Source of the DNA: Herbiconiux sp. A18JL235
Lineage (GTDB): Bacteria; Actinomycetota; Actinomycetes; Actinomycetales; Microbacteriaceae
Assembly: GCF_040939305.1 (NCBI RefSeq)
Contig: NZ_CP162511.1
Coordinates: forward strand, 3,472,001 to 3,536,000
Length of the DNA stretch: 64,000 nt
Reading direction: 5' to 3'
Position 1 is the stretch's first letter. The number at the start of each line of letters is the position of its first letter. The notes under the pieces were generated by a model. It ran no database searches and was not told the origin of the DNA. It saw only the letters and a program-made list of their open reading frames with translations. Positions 26,840 through 36,509 of this stretch are shown here, in pieces. Both the position numbers and the translations under genes were made by a program.

Positions 26840-27996
26840 GCGTGCACCCGCTTCACCCTGCCGCCGAGTCGGGTCACGATCTCGTAGCCGATGGTGGAGG
26901 CCGCGAGCGCCCAGTCGTGGGCGCTCGGGTACCCCTCCGCGGGGTCTCCGAACAGCACGACGCGGTCGCCCACCTCGGCGCGGCGCTCCCCGAGGTCGAC
27001 CACGAACTGGTCCATCGCCACCCGCCCGACGATCGGATGTACGGAGCCGTCGACCCAGACCGAGCCCCGGTTCGAGACGTGGCGGGGGATGCCGTCGGCG
27101 TAGCCGAGGGGCACGAGACCGAGCCAGGTGTCGCGCTCGGGCCGGTAGGTGTAGCCGTAGGAGACACCGGTGCCTGCGGGCACCCGCTTCACCGAGATCA
27201 GCCGGGTCTCCAGCCGCATGGCGGGGGTGAGACCGAGGGCAGCGGCGTCACCGTCGTCATAGGGCGAGAGGCCGTAGAGGCCGATGCCGAGTCGCACCAG
27301 GTCGAGGCGGGTCTCGGGCAGACGCAGCGCCGCAGCGGTCGAGGCGAGGTGCTCGAGGCGCGGCTCGAGACCGAGGGTCGAGGCGAGGGCGCGCGCCTCG
27401 CGGAAGGCGGCGAGTTGCGCGAGGTCTTCTGTGTCGTCGGCGCCGGAGAGGTGGCTGAACAGCCCCTCCACCACGATGCGGCCGTCGGCGGCCGACCGGG
27501 CCGCGGCGGCGAACACGGGCTCCCACTCGTCGCGGCCCACGCCGTTGCGCCCGAGCCCGGTGTCGAGTTTGAGGTGCACGATGGCGGGGCGGCCGTGCGC
27601 ACCTGCGTCTGCAGCGCGCTGCAGCTGTGCGGCGGTGCTGACGCCGATCGCGATGTCGGCCTCGACCGCGGCGGCGAAGGAGGGATCGGCCCCGTGCAAC
27701 CACGCCAGCACAGGAGCCGTGATGCCGGCAGCCCGCAGCGCGAGCGCCTCGTCGACGTCGGCGACGCCGAGACGCGACGCACCGCCGGCGAGGGCAGCGC
27801 GGGCGGCCTCGACCGCACCGTGCCCGTACCCGTCGGCCTTCACCACGGCCATCACCTCGGCAGGGGCGACAGTCTCGGCAACTCGGGCGACGTTGCGCTC
27901 GAGGGCGGCGAGGTCGACATGCGCGCGGCGGAGAATCGGCACTCCTGCGGGGGTGAGCCCCGCATCCGCCCCGCTCGCGACGACGTCGCCGCTCAC
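26836..27996 (-). CDS. alr: Alanine racemase (first copy)
   Basis: A 386-residue PLP-dependent racemase with the lysine motif VVKADGYGHG, KLDTGLGRNGV, the tyrosine motif VSYGYTYRPERD and GRVAMDQFVVDLG. It starts at GTG 27996, which overlaps the acpS stop (GTGA); upstream in-frame codons fall inside acpS. A 25-residue N-terminal tail is extra. Both racemases look active; one may favour another amino acid such as serine or glutamate, which sequence alone cannot settle. Confidence 0.92.
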   Translation of the reverse strand: MSGDVVASGADAGLTPAGVPILRRAHVDLAALERNVARVAETVAPAEVMAVVKADGYGHGAVEAARAALAGGASRLGVADVDEALALRAAGITAPVLAWLHGADPSFAAAVEADIAIGVSTAAQLQRAADAGAHGRPAIVHLKLDTGLGRNGVGRDEWEPVFAAAARSAADGRIVVEGLFSHLSGADDTEDLAQLAAFREARALASTLGLEPRLEHLASTAAALRLPETRLDLVRLGIGLYGLSPYDDGDAAALGLTPAMRLETRLISVKRVPAGTGVSYGYTYRPERDTWLGLVPLGYADGIPRHVSNRGSVWVDGSVHPIVGRVAMDQFVVDLGERRAEVGDRVVLFGDPAEGYPSAHDWALAASTIGYEIVTRLGGRVKRVHA

Positions 27997-28352
27997 GCCG
28001 TGCCGCCTTCGGCGACCACGAACGCCATGGCCGAGCCGCCGTCGTGGGTCATGCTGAGGTGCACGCTGGTGGCGCCGATCGCGGCGAGCGCCTCGGCCAC
28101 CCCGCCCGAGACCGCGAACGACGGGTTGCGCTCGGAGTTCGAGACCACCTCCATGTCGTGCCACCGGAACTCGGTGGAGTGCCCGACGGCCTTGATGAGA
28201 GCCTCTTTCGCCGCGAACCGCGCGGCCAACGATCGCACGGGCAGCTCGCGTTCGCCAGGAGCGAACAAGCGCTCGCGCAACCGCGGAGTCTTCTCCAAAG
28301 CGCGCGTGAACCGCGCCACGTCGACCAGGTCGACCCCGACTCCGACGATCAC
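27993..28352 (-). CDS. acpS: Holo-[acyl-carrier-protein] synthase
   Basis: A 119-residue phosphopantetheinyl transferase that activates acyl carrier protein with the CoA-derived arm. Family motifs GVGVDLVDVARF and LAARFAAKEALIKAVG hold the magnesium-binding Asp and Glu. The GTG at 28352 lies 2 bases after the glmS stop, so translation is coupled. It ends in a GTGA overlap with alr. Size is normal for AcpS. Confidence 0.93.
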   Translation of the reverse strand: MIVGVGVDLVDVARFTRALEKTPRLRERLFAPGERELPVRSLAARFAAKEALIKAVGHSTEFRWHDMEVVSNSERNPSFAVSGGVAEALAAIGATSVHLSMTHDGGSAMAFVVAEGGTA

Positions 28353-28354
28353 GA

Positions 28355-30202
28355 CTACTCGACCGTCACCGACTTCGCCAGGTTGCGCGGCTGGTCGACG
28401 TCGAGCCCCTTGGCGGTGGCCAGTTCCATCGCGAACAGCTGCAGCGGCACCACCGTGAGCAGCGGTTCGAACAGCGGCGCGGCGAGCGGGATGCGGATGA
28501 CCTCGTCTGCGAACGGCAGCACCGCCACGTCGCCCTCCTCCGCGATGGCCAGGATGCGCGCCCCACGAGCACGGATCTCCTGGATGTTCGACACCACCTT
28601 CGCGTGCAGCGAGTTCGGGTCGCGGGGGCTCGGCACCACGACGAAGACGGGCTGGCCGGGCTCGATGAGCGCGATCGGGCCGTGCTTCAGCTCGCCCGCG
28701 GCGAAGCCCTCGGCGTGGATGTAGGCGAGCTCCTTGAGCTTCAGCGCGCCCTCGAGCGCGATGGGGTAGCCCACGTGGCGGCCGAGGAAGAGCACGGCGC
28801 GCGAGTCGGACATCCACTTCGCCAGCTGGGTGATCTCGGGCGCGCTCTTCAGCACCCGCGCGATCTTCGTCGGGATGGTCTGCAGCTCGGCGAGCTGGTC
28901 GCGGCCGAGTTCGGCGTCGATCGCCCCCCGCACACGCGCCAGGTGCAGGCCGAACAGGTACAGCGCGGTGATCTGCGCCACGAAGGCCTTGGTCGAGGCG
29001 ACGGCGACCTCGGGGCCGGCGTGCGTGTAGACGACCGCATCCGATTCGCGGGCGATGGTGGCGCCCTGCGTGTTGCAGATCGACAGGGTGCGCGCGCCGT
29101 TCGCGATGGCGTACTTCACAGCCATCAGCGTGTCCATGGTCTCGCCCGACTGGCTGATCGACACGACCAGGGTGCGCGGCGTGAGCACCGGCTCGCGGTA
29201 GCGGAACTCGTGCGAGAGCTCCACCTCGACGGGCACCCGCGCCCACTTCTCGATGGCGTACTTGCCGAGCAGCCCCGAGTAGCTCGCGGTGCCGCAGGCG
29301 ACGATGATGACGCGGTCGATGTCCCTCAGGGTCTCGTCGAGCTCGGCGAGTTCGGGCAGCACGACCTGGCCGTCGGCGACGCGGCCGAGGATGGTATTAG
29401 CGACAGCCTCGGGCTCTTCGCTGATCTCCTTCGCCATGAAGCTCGACCAGCCGCCCTTCTCGGCGGCCGACGCATCCCACGACACCTCGAACTCGTGGGC
29501 CTCGACCTCGACGCCCTCGAAGTCGGTGACGGTCACGGCGTCGGGGGTGATGATGACGATCTGGTCCTGCCCGATGGCCACGGCCCGTCGCGTGTGCTCC
29601 ACGAAGGCGGCGACGTCGGAGCCGAGGAAGTTCTCGCCCTCACCGAGCCCGATCACGAGCGGGGAGTTGCGGCGGGCGCCCACGACGACACCCGGCTGGT
29701 CCTGGTGCAGGGCGAGCAGCGTGAACGCGCCCTCGAGGCGCGACACCACACGGCCGAGCGCCGCGGCGAGCCCGTCGCCCTGCTCGTACTCGCGGCCGAG
29801 CATCTTCGCGGCGACCTCGGTGTCGGTCTCGCTGTCGAAGGCGTAACCCGCCTCGAGCAGCTCCTGCTTGAGCGACGCGAAGTTCTCGATGATGCCGTTG
29901 TGGATGAGCGCGATGCGCCCGTCGGCCGAGAGGTGCGGATGCGCGTTGCCGTCGGTGGGGCCACCGTGCGTCGCCCAGCGGGTGTGGCCGATACCCGTGC
30001 CGCCGTCGGGCAGAGGGCGCGCGTCGAGGTCGTCGGCGAGCACGGCCAGCTTGCCGGCGCGCTTGCGGGTGGAGAGGGTTCCGTCGTCGCCGATCACCGC
30101 GACACCGGCGGAGTCGTAGCCGCGGTACTCCAGGCGGCGCAGCCCTCCGAGCAGCACCTCGACGCTGCTGTTGTTGCCGACGTAACCCACGATTCCACAC
30201 AT
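28355..30202 (-). CDS. glmS: Glutamine-fructose-6-phosphate aminotransferase
   Basis: A 615-residue enzyme that makes glucosamine-6-phosphate for the cell wall. The N-terminal glutaminase domain starts MCGIVGYVG, the nucleophile being Cys2. Two SIS domains follow from about residue 290 (CGTASYSGLLGKYAIE; SISQSGETMDT). The C-terminus is DQPRNLAKSVTVE. The start is fixed by the need for Cys2. TAGACT stands 7 bases before the ATG and no ribosome site exists, so it is probably leaderless. It heads the operon ending in tsaD. Confidence 0.97.
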   Translation of the reverse strand: MCGIVGYVGNNSSVEVLLGGLRRLEYRGYDSAGVAVIGDDGTLSTRKRAGKLAVLADDLDARPLPDGGTGIGHTRWATHGGPTDGNAHPHLSADGRIALIHNGIIENFASLKQELLEAGYAFDSETDTEVAAKMLGREYEQGDGLAAALGRVVSRLEGAFTLLALHQDQPGVVVGARRNSPLVIGLGEGENFLGSDVAAFVEHTRRAVAIGQDQIVIITPDAVTVTDFEGVEVEAHEFEVSWDASAAEKGGWSSFMAKEISEEPEAVANTILGRVADGQVVLPELAELDETLRDIDRVIIVACGTASYSGLLGKYAIEKWARVPVEVELSHEFRYREPVLTPRTLVVSISQSGETMDTLMAVKYAIANGARTLSICNTQGATIARESDAVVYTHAGPEVAVASTKAFVAQITALYLFGLHLARVRGAIDAELGRDQLAELQTIPTKIARVLKSAPEITQLAKWMSDSRAVLFLGRHVGYPIALEGALKLKELAYIHAEGFAAGELKHGPIALIEPGQPVFVVVPSPRDPNSLHAKVVSNIQEIRARGARILAIAEEGDVAVLPFADEVIRIPLAAPLFEPLLTVVPLQLFAMELATAKGLDVDQPRNLAKSVTVE

Positions 30203-30209
30203 GCGAGCG

Positions 30210-30215
30210 AGTCTA
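30210..30215 (-). promoter_or_regulatory. -10 box of glmS
   Basis: TAGACT-CGCTCGC-ATG on the minus strand. The same hexamer and spacing precede truA. Confidence 0.5.
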
Positions 30216-30278
30216 ACCGAGCGTTGCTGTGCGGCCGTCGGTCGGCGCATCCGGCGATTTCGGGCATGATGGAGTTCT

Positions 30279-31229
30279 ATGCCCGAATCCGCACACAGCA
30301 CCGGTTTCGCGCAGTTCAGCCCCTTCCACGAGTTCGATCGGGCCCGCTGGGCGGCCCTCGCCCCCACCACTCCCCTGCCGCTGCAGGAGACCGAGATCGT
30401 GCAGCTGCGCGGGCTCGGCAACCCGCTCGACCTGCGCGAGGTCACCGAGGTGTACCTGCCGCTGGCGCGGCTGCTGAACCTCTACGCGACCAGTGCACAG
30501 CAGCTGCATCGGTCGACCACCGACTTCCTCGGCGAACGCTCGAAGTCGACGCCGTTCGTCATCGGTGTCGCCGGCTCCGTGGCTGTGGGTAAGTCGACGA
30601 CGGCCCGCCTGCTGCGCGAGCTGCTGGCCCGCTGGGCCGACACGCCCCGGGTCGAGCTGGTGACCACCGACGGGTTCCTGCTTCCCAACCGCGAGCTGGA
30701 GCGTCGCGGGCTGATGCAGCGCAAGGGCTTTCCTGAGTCGTACGACCGGCGCGCCCTGCTGCGCTTCGTTTCCGCGGTGAAGAGCGGCAACCCCGAGGTG
30801 CGGGCGCCGTTCTACTCCCACCTCAGCTACGACATCGTGCCCGAGGCCCAGATCGTGGTGCGCCAGCCCGACATCCTCATCGTCGAAGGTCTCAACGTGC
30901 TGCAGCCGCCCGGGGCGAACCGGCTTGCCGTCAGCGACCTGTTCGACTTCTCGATCTACGTGGATGCACGCACGAGCGACATCGCGACCTGGTACGAGAC
31001 CCGCTTCCTGGCACTGCAGCAGGGTGCGTTCGCGAACCCGAAGTCCTACTTCCACCGCTATGCGAGCCTGTCCGAGACAGAGGCGCGCGCGACCGCCCGC
31101 TCCATCTGGAACTCGATCAACCTGCCCAACCTCATCGAGAACGTGCGCCCCACCCGTGGCCGCGCCACCCTCGTCCTCCAGAAAGACGCCGACCACACCG
31201 TCAACAAGGTGCTCCTCCGCAAGCTCTGA
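30279..31229 (+). CDS. coaA: Pantothenate kinase, type I
   Basis: A 316-residue kinase that phosphorylates pantothenate, the first step of CoA synthesis. The P-loop is [12 protein letters not shown] at residues 96-107; the conserved DGFLLPN follows, then KGFPESYD and the coenzyme-A-binding region FSIYVDA. The C-terminus [19 protein letters not shown] is typical of CoaA. The ATG is preceded by GGAG at 4 bases. Divergent from glmS, convergent with glmM. Confidence 0.95.
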   Translation: MPESAHSTGFAQFSPFHEFDRARWAALAPTTPLPLQETEIVQLRGLGNPLDLREVTEVYLPLARLLNLYATSAQQLHRSTTDFLGERSKSTPFVIGVAGSVAVGKSTTARLLRELLARWADTPRVELVTTDGFLLPNRELERRGLMQRKGFPESYDRRALLRFVSAVKSGNPEVRAPFYSHLSYDIVPEAQIVVRQPDILIVEGLNVLQPPGANRLAVSDLFDFSIYVDARTSDIATWYETRFLALQQGAFANPKSYFHRYASLSETEARATARSIWNSINLPNLIENVRPTRGRATLVLQKDADHTVNKVLLRKL

Positions 31230-31250
31230 CGCCATCCGTCGGCGCCTTCG

Positions 31251-31270
31251 AGCCCCGGGTGTCTGGGGCT
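31251..31270. terminator. Hairpin between coaA and glmM stops
   Basis: AGCCCC pairs with GGGGCT around an 8-base loop; it overlaps the glmM stop codon. Likely serves both convergent genes. Confidence 0.5.
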
Positions 31271-32633
31271 ACAACCCGCGCTCTACTCCGGTCGAGAGTC
31301 GCTGGCGCACGATCTCGGCGAGCGACTCGGCGATGCGGTCGGCGGTGGCCTGGTCTCCGGCCTCCACCATCACGCGCACGAGCGGCTCTGTGCCCGAAGG
31401 GCGCAGCAGCACGCGCCCGGTCTCGCCCAGCTCGTCTTCGGCGTCGGCGACGGCTGCAGCGAGCACTGTGTCGTTCGACACGCCGTCGCGGTCGACCCCG
31501 CGCACGTTCACGAGCGTCTGCGGGTACACCTTCATCACGCTCGCCAGCTCGGCGAGGCTCTTCTTCGTGGCCGCCATCTGGCTCACCAGCTGCAGGCCGG
31601 TGAGGATGCCGTCGCCCGTGGTGGCGTGGTCGGCGAAGATGATGTGCCCCGACTGCTCACCACCGAGGCTGAGGTTCTTCTCGTTGATGGCCTCGAGAAC
31701 GTAGCGATCGCCCACCTTGGTCTCGAGCATCGTGATGCCGTGCTGGGCCATCGCGATCTTGAGCCCGAGGTTCGACATCACCGTGGCGACGAGCGTGTCG
31801 TCGCGCAGGGCGCCGCGCTCGTGGCGGGCGAGAGCGAGGATGGCCATGATCTGGTCGCCGTCGATGACCCGGCCGTCGGCGTCGACGGCGAGGCAGCGGT
31901 CGGCGTCTCCGTCGTGCGCGATGCCCACATCGGCTCCGGCGTCGCGCACGGCCTGAGCGAGCAGCTCGAGGTGCGTCGAACCCACGCCGTCGTTGATGTT
32001 CATGCCGTCGGGGTCGTTGCCGATCACCGTGATGCGCGCGCCGGCCTGGCTGAACGCCTCGGGCGAGACGCCCGCCGCGGCGCCGTGGGCGCAGTCGAGC
32101 ACGACATGGATGCCGTCGAGGCGATGCGTCAGCGTGGTGAGCAGGTGCACCACGTAACGGTCTTCGGCGTCGGCGAAGCGACGGATGCGCCCGATGTCGC
32201 CGCCGTGAGGCGCGAGCGGCGGATGCTCGAGGGCTGCCTCGATGCCGATCTCCACCTCGTCGGGCAGCTTCTTGCCTCCCGCGGCGAAGAACTTGATGCC
32301 GTTGTCGGGGGCGGGGTTGTGCGACGCCGAGATGACGACGCCGAAGTCGGCGCCGATGTCGGCGATGAGGAACGCGGCCGCCGGGGTCGGCAGCACTCCG
32401 GCGTCGAGCACGTCGACACCGGAGCTGGCGAAACCGGCCGCCACGGCGGCCGCGATGAAGTCACCCGATTGGCGCGGATCGCGGGCGACCACGGCCACCG
32501 GTCGACGACCGGCCTGCCGCGCGGCCTCCCCCAGAACCCGCGACCCCGCCTGCGCGATGCGCAGAGCGAGGTCGGCGGTGACGTCCTGGTTCGCGAGCCC
32601 ACGCACACCATCGGTGCCGAAGAGGCGAGCCAT
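31269..32633 (-). CDS. glmM: Phosphoglucosamine mutase
   Basis: A 454-residue hexose-phosphate mutase that converts glucosamine-6-phosphate to glucosamine-1-phosphate, the step after GlmS. The phospho-serine loop is [16 protein letters not shown] with Ser104; the metal loop is DGDADRC and the sugar loop GGEQSGHI. The C-terminal phosphate-binding region reads [14 protein letters not shown]. It follows rpsI by 26 bases and is probably the third gene of an rplM-rpsI-glmM unit, a common actinobacterial order. No clear ribosome site is visible. Confidence 0.96.
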   Translation of the reverse strand: MARLFGTDGVRGLANQDVTADLALRIAQAGSRVLGEAARQAGRRPVAVVARDPRQSGDFIAAAVAAGFASSGVDVLDAGVLPTPAAAFLIADIGADFGVVISASHNPAPDNGIKFFAAGGKKLPDEVEIGIEAALEHPPLAPHGGDIGRIRRFADAEDRYVVHLLTTLTHRLDGIHVVLDCAHGAAAGVSPEAFSQAGARITVIGNDPDGMNINDGVGSTHLELLAQAVRDAGADVGIAHDGDADRCLAVDADGRVIDGDQIMAILALARHERGALRDDTLVATVMSNLGLKIAMAQHGITMLETKVGDRYVLEAINEKNLSLGGEQSGHIIFADHATTGDGILTGLQLVSQMAATKKSLAELASVMKVYPQTLVNVRGVDRDGVSNDTVLAAAVADAEDELGETGRVLLRPSGTEPLVRVMVEAGDQATADRIAESLAEIVRQRLSTGVERGL

Positions 32634-32659
32634 GGGTTCTGCGGAGGTTCGGCGAGCGA

Positions 32660-33145
32660 CTAGCGCTTCGAGAACTGCGAAGCCTTGCGGGCCTTCTTGA
32701 GACCGGCCTTCTTGCGCTCGATGACGCGGGCGTCGCGGGTGAGGAAGCCGGCCTTCTTGAGGGTCGGACGGTTGTTCTCGCGGTCGATCTCGTTCAGCGC
32801 GCGGGCGATGGCGAGGCGGAGGGCACCGGCCTGGCCCGAGGGGCCGCCACCGGTGATCTTCGCGACGACGTCGTACGAGCCGATGAGGTCGAGCACCTTG
32901 AACGGGTCGGTGATGAGCTGCTGGTGCAGCTTGTTCGGGAAGTAGTGCTCGAACTCGCGGCCGTTCACCGTGAGGGTGCCGGCGCCGGGAACGAGGCGCA
33001 CGCGGGCGATGGCCTGCTTGCGGCGGCCGACGGCTGCGCCGGACACGTTGAGAACGGCACGGGGAGCGCGGGGCGCCTCCTCGGCCGGGGTTTCGGTGGA
33101 GTAGCTCTCGGGAGCCACGTCGAGCTGGTCTGCGATCTTCGCCAC
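32660..33145 (-). CDS. rpsI: 30S ribosomal protein S9
   Basis: A 161-residue S9. The core begins near residue 36 ([16 protein letters not shown]), after an acidic and Pro-rich head that is extra compared with the roughly 130-residue E. coli protein. The C-terminal tail [10 protein letters not shown] ends in Lys-Arg, which reaches the P-site tRNA. It is encoded 47 bases after rplM, in the conserved pair. Confidence 0.97.
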   Translation of the reverse strand: MAKIADQLDVAPESYSTETPAEEAPRAPRAVLNVSGAAVGRRKQAIARVRLVPGAGTLTVNGREFEHYFPNKLHQQLITDPFKVLDLIGSYDVVAKITGGGPSGQAGALRLAIARALNEIDRENNRPTLKKAGFLTRDARVIERKKAGLKKARKASQFSKR

Positions 33146-33192
33146 GGTAGTGTTAAGTCCTTTGTCTGAGTCTGCTGAACGAACGCGGGACG

Positions 33193-33639
33193 CTACTGGG
33201 CGACCTGGTCGAGGATGTACGGGGTGGGCTGCTGAGCAGCGTGAGGGTGCTCAGGGCCTGCGTAGACCTTCAGCTTGCGGAACTGGTCGCGACCGAGGGC
33301 GGTCTTCGGCAGCATGCCGCGGATGGCCTTCTCGACGGCGCGCTCGGGGTTCTTCTCGAGCAGCTCGGAGTAGGTGACGGCCTTGAGCCCGCCCGGGTAA
33401 CCCGAGTGACGGTAGGCCTTCTTCTGCGCGGCCTTCGAACCCGTGAGCGCGACCTTGTCGGCGTTCACGATGATGACGAAGTCGCCCATGTCCATGTGGG
33501 GGGTGAAGGTCGCCTTGTTCTTGCCGCGGAGGATGGCCGCGGCGTGGCTGGCGAGACGGCCGAGAACGATGTCCTGGGCGTCGATGATGACCCAGCCGCG
33601 CGAGACTTCGCTGGCCTTCGGGGTGTAAGTGCGCGTCAC
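33193..33639 (-). CDS. rplM: 50S ribosomal protein L13
   Basis: A 148-residue L13 with the motifs [16 protein letters not shown] and [16 protein letters not shown]. The GTG at 33639 ([12 protein letters not shown]) gives the normal family length; frames extending to 33798 run into the leader. A good promoter lies at 33782-33810, leaving a leader of about 135 bases with hairpin potential. First gene of rplM-rpsI-glmM. Confidence 0.95.
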   Translation of the reverse strand: MTRTYTPKASEVSRGWVIIDAQDIVLGRLASHAAAILRGKNKATFTPHMDMGDFVIIVNADKVALTGSKAAQKKAYRHSGYPGGLKAVTYSELLEKNPERAVEKAIRGMLPKTALGRDQFRKLKVYAGPEHPHAAQQPTPYILDQVAQ

Positions 33640-33692
33640 AGTAGTGCTGCTTTCTTGTTCGAGTGAGGAGTTCGTGAATCCCGCTCCGGTGG

Positions 33693-33717
33693 GTGTTCGC
33701 GATTCGAGATCGAACCG
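33693..33717 (-). promoter_or_regulatory. Hairpin in the rplM leader
   Basis: Approximate bounds. GTTCG and CGAAC form the main stem, closed by TCCG/CGGA around a 6-base bulge. A role in L13 autoregulation is possible but unproven. Confidence 0.3.
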
Positions 33718-33781
33718 GAACACGCCCGATGGAGGGCTCAACTTCGGGCGACGCGCAGCCAAGCACGTACACCAAGGGTCA

Positions 33782-33810
33782 AGATTACGCGATACCACTC
33801 ACGCGGTCAA
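33782..33810 (-). promoter_or_regulatory. Promoter of rplM-rpsI-glmM
   Basis: On the minus strand TTGACC (33810-33805) and TAATCT (33787-33782) are 17 bases apart, close to the housekeeping consensus. The -35 box overlaps the truA stop codon. Confidence 0.75.
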
Positions 33811-34691
33811 ATAGGCTCGCGACGCGCCCTGGTCTGCTCGGCGCGGGCGAGCAGCTCGCCGTCGCCCGGGTAGCCCACCTCGGTGAGCACCAGGCCCTTC
33901 GCCGGCATCACCAGGAAGGCGCTGGTGCGCATCCGTTCGTCCCGCAGGCGAATCAGCTGCTCCCCCGTCAGGTTTCCCGCCCCCACGGCGACCGCCGCGC
34001 CCACGAGTGCCCGCACCATGCTGTGACAGAACGCGTCGGCCTGCAACGAGGCGACGAGCACCCCGTCCTCACCTCTCCGCCAGGAGAACGCCTGCAGCGT
34101 GCGGATCGTCGTCGACCCCTCGCGCGGCTTGCAGAAGGTGGCGTAGTCGTGCAGCCCGAGCAGCGCTCGCGCCGCCGTGTCCATTGCTTCGACGTCGAGG
34201 GCACCCGGATGCCGCACGGTCATCCGCCTGGTCAGCGGGTCTCGCGGGCTCGCGACATCGGCCACCCGGTACTCGTAGCGCCGCCACACGGCACCGAAGC
34301 GGGCGTCGAACCCCTCGGGCGCGAGCGTCGACGAATGGAGCACCACGTCGGAGTCGGCACCCAGGATGCCGTTCATCCGATGCGCCAGCACGCATGCGAG
34401 CACGTCGGGAGCGGTGCCGGAATCTCCGTCGCTCCGCCGCCGCAGACTGAGCAGCTGCGCCTCGTCGAGATCGAGGTGGGCGACCTGCCCGCGCGCGTGC
34501 ACCCCCGCATCCGTTCTCCCCGCGACCGTGAGCAGCGGCGCGGGCTGGTGCCGCCGGAACAGCGTCGCGAGCGTTTCTTCGAGCACCCCCTGCACCGTGC
34601 GCAGCCCGGGCTGCCGCGCCCACCCCGAGAACTCTGTGCCGTCGTACCCGAGGTCGAGGCGGATGCGCCGGGTTCCGCTCTCGAGATTCAC
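33807..34691 (-). CDS. truA: tRNA pseudouridine synthase A
   Basis: A 294-residue enzyme that makes pseudouridine 38-40 in the tRNA anticodon arm. The catalytic Asp is in AGRTDAGVHA, and the C-terminal half has DAFCHSMVRALVGAAVAVG. The GTG at 34691 (VNLESGTRRIRLDLGYDGTEFSG) is chosen because TAGACT lies exactly 7 bases upstream, as at glmS, and the rplQ terminator starts just behind it. Confidence 0.93.
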   Translation of the reverse strand: MNLESGTRRIRLDLGYDGTEFSGWARQPGLRTVQGVLEETLATLFRRHQPAPLLTVAGRTDAGVHARGQVAHLDLDEAQLLSLRRRSDGDSGTAPDVLACVLAHRMNGILGADSDVVLHSSTLAPEGFDARFGAVWRRYEYRVADVASPRDPLTRRMTVRHPGALDVEAMDTAARALLGLHDYATFCKPREGSTTIRTLQAFSWRRGEDGVLVASLQADAFCHSMVRALVGAAVAVGAGNLTGEQLIRLRDERMRTSAFLVMPAKGLVLTEVGYPGDGELLARAEQTRARREPI

Positions 34692-34698
34692 GCCGTCG

Positions 34699-34704
34699 AG
34701 TCTA
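34699..34704 (-). promoter_or_regulatory. -10 box of truA
   Basis: TAGACT-CGACGGC-GTG: hexamer, 7 bases, start codon. It adjoins the rplQ terminator. Confidence 0.5.
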
Positions 34705-34707
34705 CGA

Positions 34708-34744
34708 CGAAGGCCCCGCCACCCTTCGGGGTGCGGGGCCTTCG
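34708..34744 (-). terminator. Terminator of the alpha operon
   Basis: CGAAGGCCCCGC-CACCC and its complement make a 16-base-pair stem with one bulged base and a 4-base loop. It follows the rplQ stop by 17 bases. Confidence 0.85.
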
Positions 34745-34761
34745 TGCGAAGCGGGAGGAGC

Positions 34762-35334
34762 CTACTTGGCGTCCTTCTCCTCGGTCTCCTCGGCGGGAGC
34801 CTCGTCGGCGGCGGGGGTCTCCTCCGCAGCCTCGGGGGCATCCGACTCCGATGCCTCGGGGGTCTCGTCGGCGGCGGCCTCGGCGGGGGTCTCAGCCTCG
34901 GGCTCGGCCGGCGCCTCCGCAGCAGCCGGAGCGGCGGCGGCGGGAGCGGCCTTCGCCGACTTCTTCTTCGGGGTCACGGGCTCGAGCACGAGCTCGATCT
35001 GCACCATGGGGGCGTTGTCGCCCTTGCGGAAGCCGAGCTTCGTGATGCGGGTGTAGCCGCCCTCGCGCTCGGCGACGAGCGGAGCGATCTCGGTGAAGAG
35101 CTCGTGAACGACGCTCTTGTCGCCGATCACGGCGAGCACGCGACGACGGGCGTGCAGGTCACCGCGCTTGGCGAAGGTGATGAGGCGCTCGGCCAGCGGA
35201 CGCATCCGCTTCGCCTTGGTCTCGGTCGTCTTGATGCTCTTGTGCGTGAACAGAGCGGCAGCCAGGTTGGCGAGCAGCAGGCGCTCGTGCGCCGGTCCTC
35301 CGCCGAGACGGGGTCCCTTGGTCGGCTTGGGCAT
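34762..35334 (-). CDS. rplQ: 50S ribosomal protein L17
   Basis: A 190-residue L17. Residues 1-118 are the normal protein ([24 protein letters not shown] at the start). The last 70 residues are a low-complexity Ala/Glu/Pro tail rich in acidic residues, which is absent from E. coli L17. Last gene of the alpha operon, 56 bases after rpoA, followed by a strong terminator. Confidence 0.96.
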   Translation of the reverse strand: MPKPTKGPRLGGGPAHERLLLANLAAALFTHKSIKTTETKAKRMRPLAERLITFAKRGDLHARRRVLAVIGDKSVVHELFTEIAPLVAEREGGYTRITKLGFRKGDNAPMVQIELVLEPVTPKKKSAKAAPAAAAPAAAEAPAEPEAETPAEAAADETPEASESDAPEAAEETPAADEAPAEETEEKDAK

Positions 35335-35390
35335 GTCTTATCTCCAGGTGTGGGTCAGTGTGTCGTGTCGATCAGCGGTGGCGAGACGTC

Positions 35391-36380
35391 TCAGACGTTC
35401 TCGTCGTCGTAGCCGCCGTAGAAGTGGGCGCCGTCGAAACCGGGAACGGTGTCTTTCAGCGACAGGCCGAGCTCGACGAGCTTGTCCTTCACCTCGTCGA
35501 CCGACTTCTGACCGAAGTTGCGGATGTTCATGAGCTGCGTCTCGCTGAGTGCCACGAGCTCGGAGACCGTGTTGATCCCCTCGCGCTTCAGGCAGTTGTA
35601 CGAACGCACCGAGAGGTCGAGGTCTTCGATCGGAACCGAGAGCTCGGAGGACAGCACGGCGTCGACCGGCGCGGGGCCGATCTCGATGCCCTCGGCAGCG
35701 GTGTTGAGCTCGCGCGCCAGACCGAACAGCTCGGTGAGGGTGCGGCCGGCCGAGGCGATGGCGTCGCGCGGGGTGATGGCGGGCTTGGTCTCGACGTCGA
35801 CCACGAGGCGGTCGAAGTCGGTGCGCTCGCCGGCACGGGTGGCCTCGACGCGGTAGGTGACCTTGAGCACGGGCGAGTAGATCGAGTCGATCGGGATCTG
35901 ACCGGCCTCGGAGAACTCGCTGCGGTTCTGCGTCGCCGAGACGTAGCCGCGGCCGCGCTCGATGATGAGCTCGAGCTCGAACTTCGCCTTGTCGTTGAGC
36001 GTCGCGATGACCAGCTCGGGGTTGTGGATCTCGACACCCGCGGGAGCCGAGATGTCGGCTGCCGTGACCTCGCCCGACGCGTGCTTGCGGAGGTACGCGG
36101 TGATCGGCTCGTCGTGCTCGGAGGAGACGACGAGACCCTTCACGTTGAGGATGATCTCGGTGACGTCTTCCTTCACACCGGGGATGGTGGAGAACTCGTG
36201 CAGCACGCCGTCGATGCGGATGCTCGTGACAGCGGCGCCGGGGATCGACGAGAGCAGGGTGCGGCGGAGGGAGTTTCCGAGGGTGTAGCCGAAGCCGGGC
36301 TCGAGCGGTTCGATGACGAACCGCGAGCGGAACTCGGAGATGTTCTCCTCGGTGAGGGTGGGGCGCTGTGCAATGAGCAC
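35391..36380 (-). CDS. rpoA: DNA-directed RNA polymerase alpha subunit
   Basis: A 329-residue alpha subunit. The N-terminal dimerisation and assembly domain covers residues 1-230 ([21 protein letters not shown]), and the C-terminal domain is at about 250-310 ([33 protein letters not shown]), which contacts activators and UP elements. It is preceded by a 129-base spacer with a perfect 13-base-pair hairpin after rpsK, so its output may be set apart from the ribosomal genes. Confidence 0.98.
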   Translation of the reverse strand: MLIAQRPTLTEENISEFRSRFVIEPLEPGFGYTLGNSLRRTLLSSIPGAAVTSIRIDGVLHEFSTIPGVKEDVTEIILNVKGLVVSSEHDEPITAYLRKHASGEVTAADISAPAGVEIHNPELVIATLNDKAKFELELIIERGRGYVSATQNRSEFSEAGQIPIDSIYSPVLKVTYRVEATRAGERTDFDRLVVDVETKPAITPRDAIASAGRTLTELFGLARELNTAAEGIEIGPAPVDAVLSSELSVPIEDLDLSVRSYNCLKREGINTVSELVALSETQLMNIRNFGQKSVDEVKDKLVELGLSLKDTVPGFDGAHFYGGYDDENV

Positions 36381-36457
36381 TGTTTATCCTTTCGGCTGAG
36401 TGTCCGCTATATGACACTCACATGACGAGGTGTGTTGAGTTGTGGGAAACCACTTCA

Positions 36458-36488
36458 CCGGCAGAGCGTGTCGAACACGCTCTGCCGG
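36458..36488 (-). terminator. Strong hairpin between rpsK and rpoA
   Basis: CCGGCAGAGCGTG and its complement form a perfect 13-base-pair stem with a 5-base loop. It begins 21 bases after the rpsK stop, inside the alpha operon. No T-run follows, so it may be an attenuator, partial terminator or processing site. Confidence 0.65.
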
Positions 36489-36509
36489 CTCTTCAGTGCT
36501 GAAAGGACG

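Noticed and set aside
28604..30592. 662-codon frame opposite glmS
   Set aside because: A shadow; glmS motifs are complete on the minus strand.
33640..33798. Longer L13 starting in the leader
   Set aside because: Would exceed family length and overlap the region just after the promoter; GTG 33639 fits L13 exactly.
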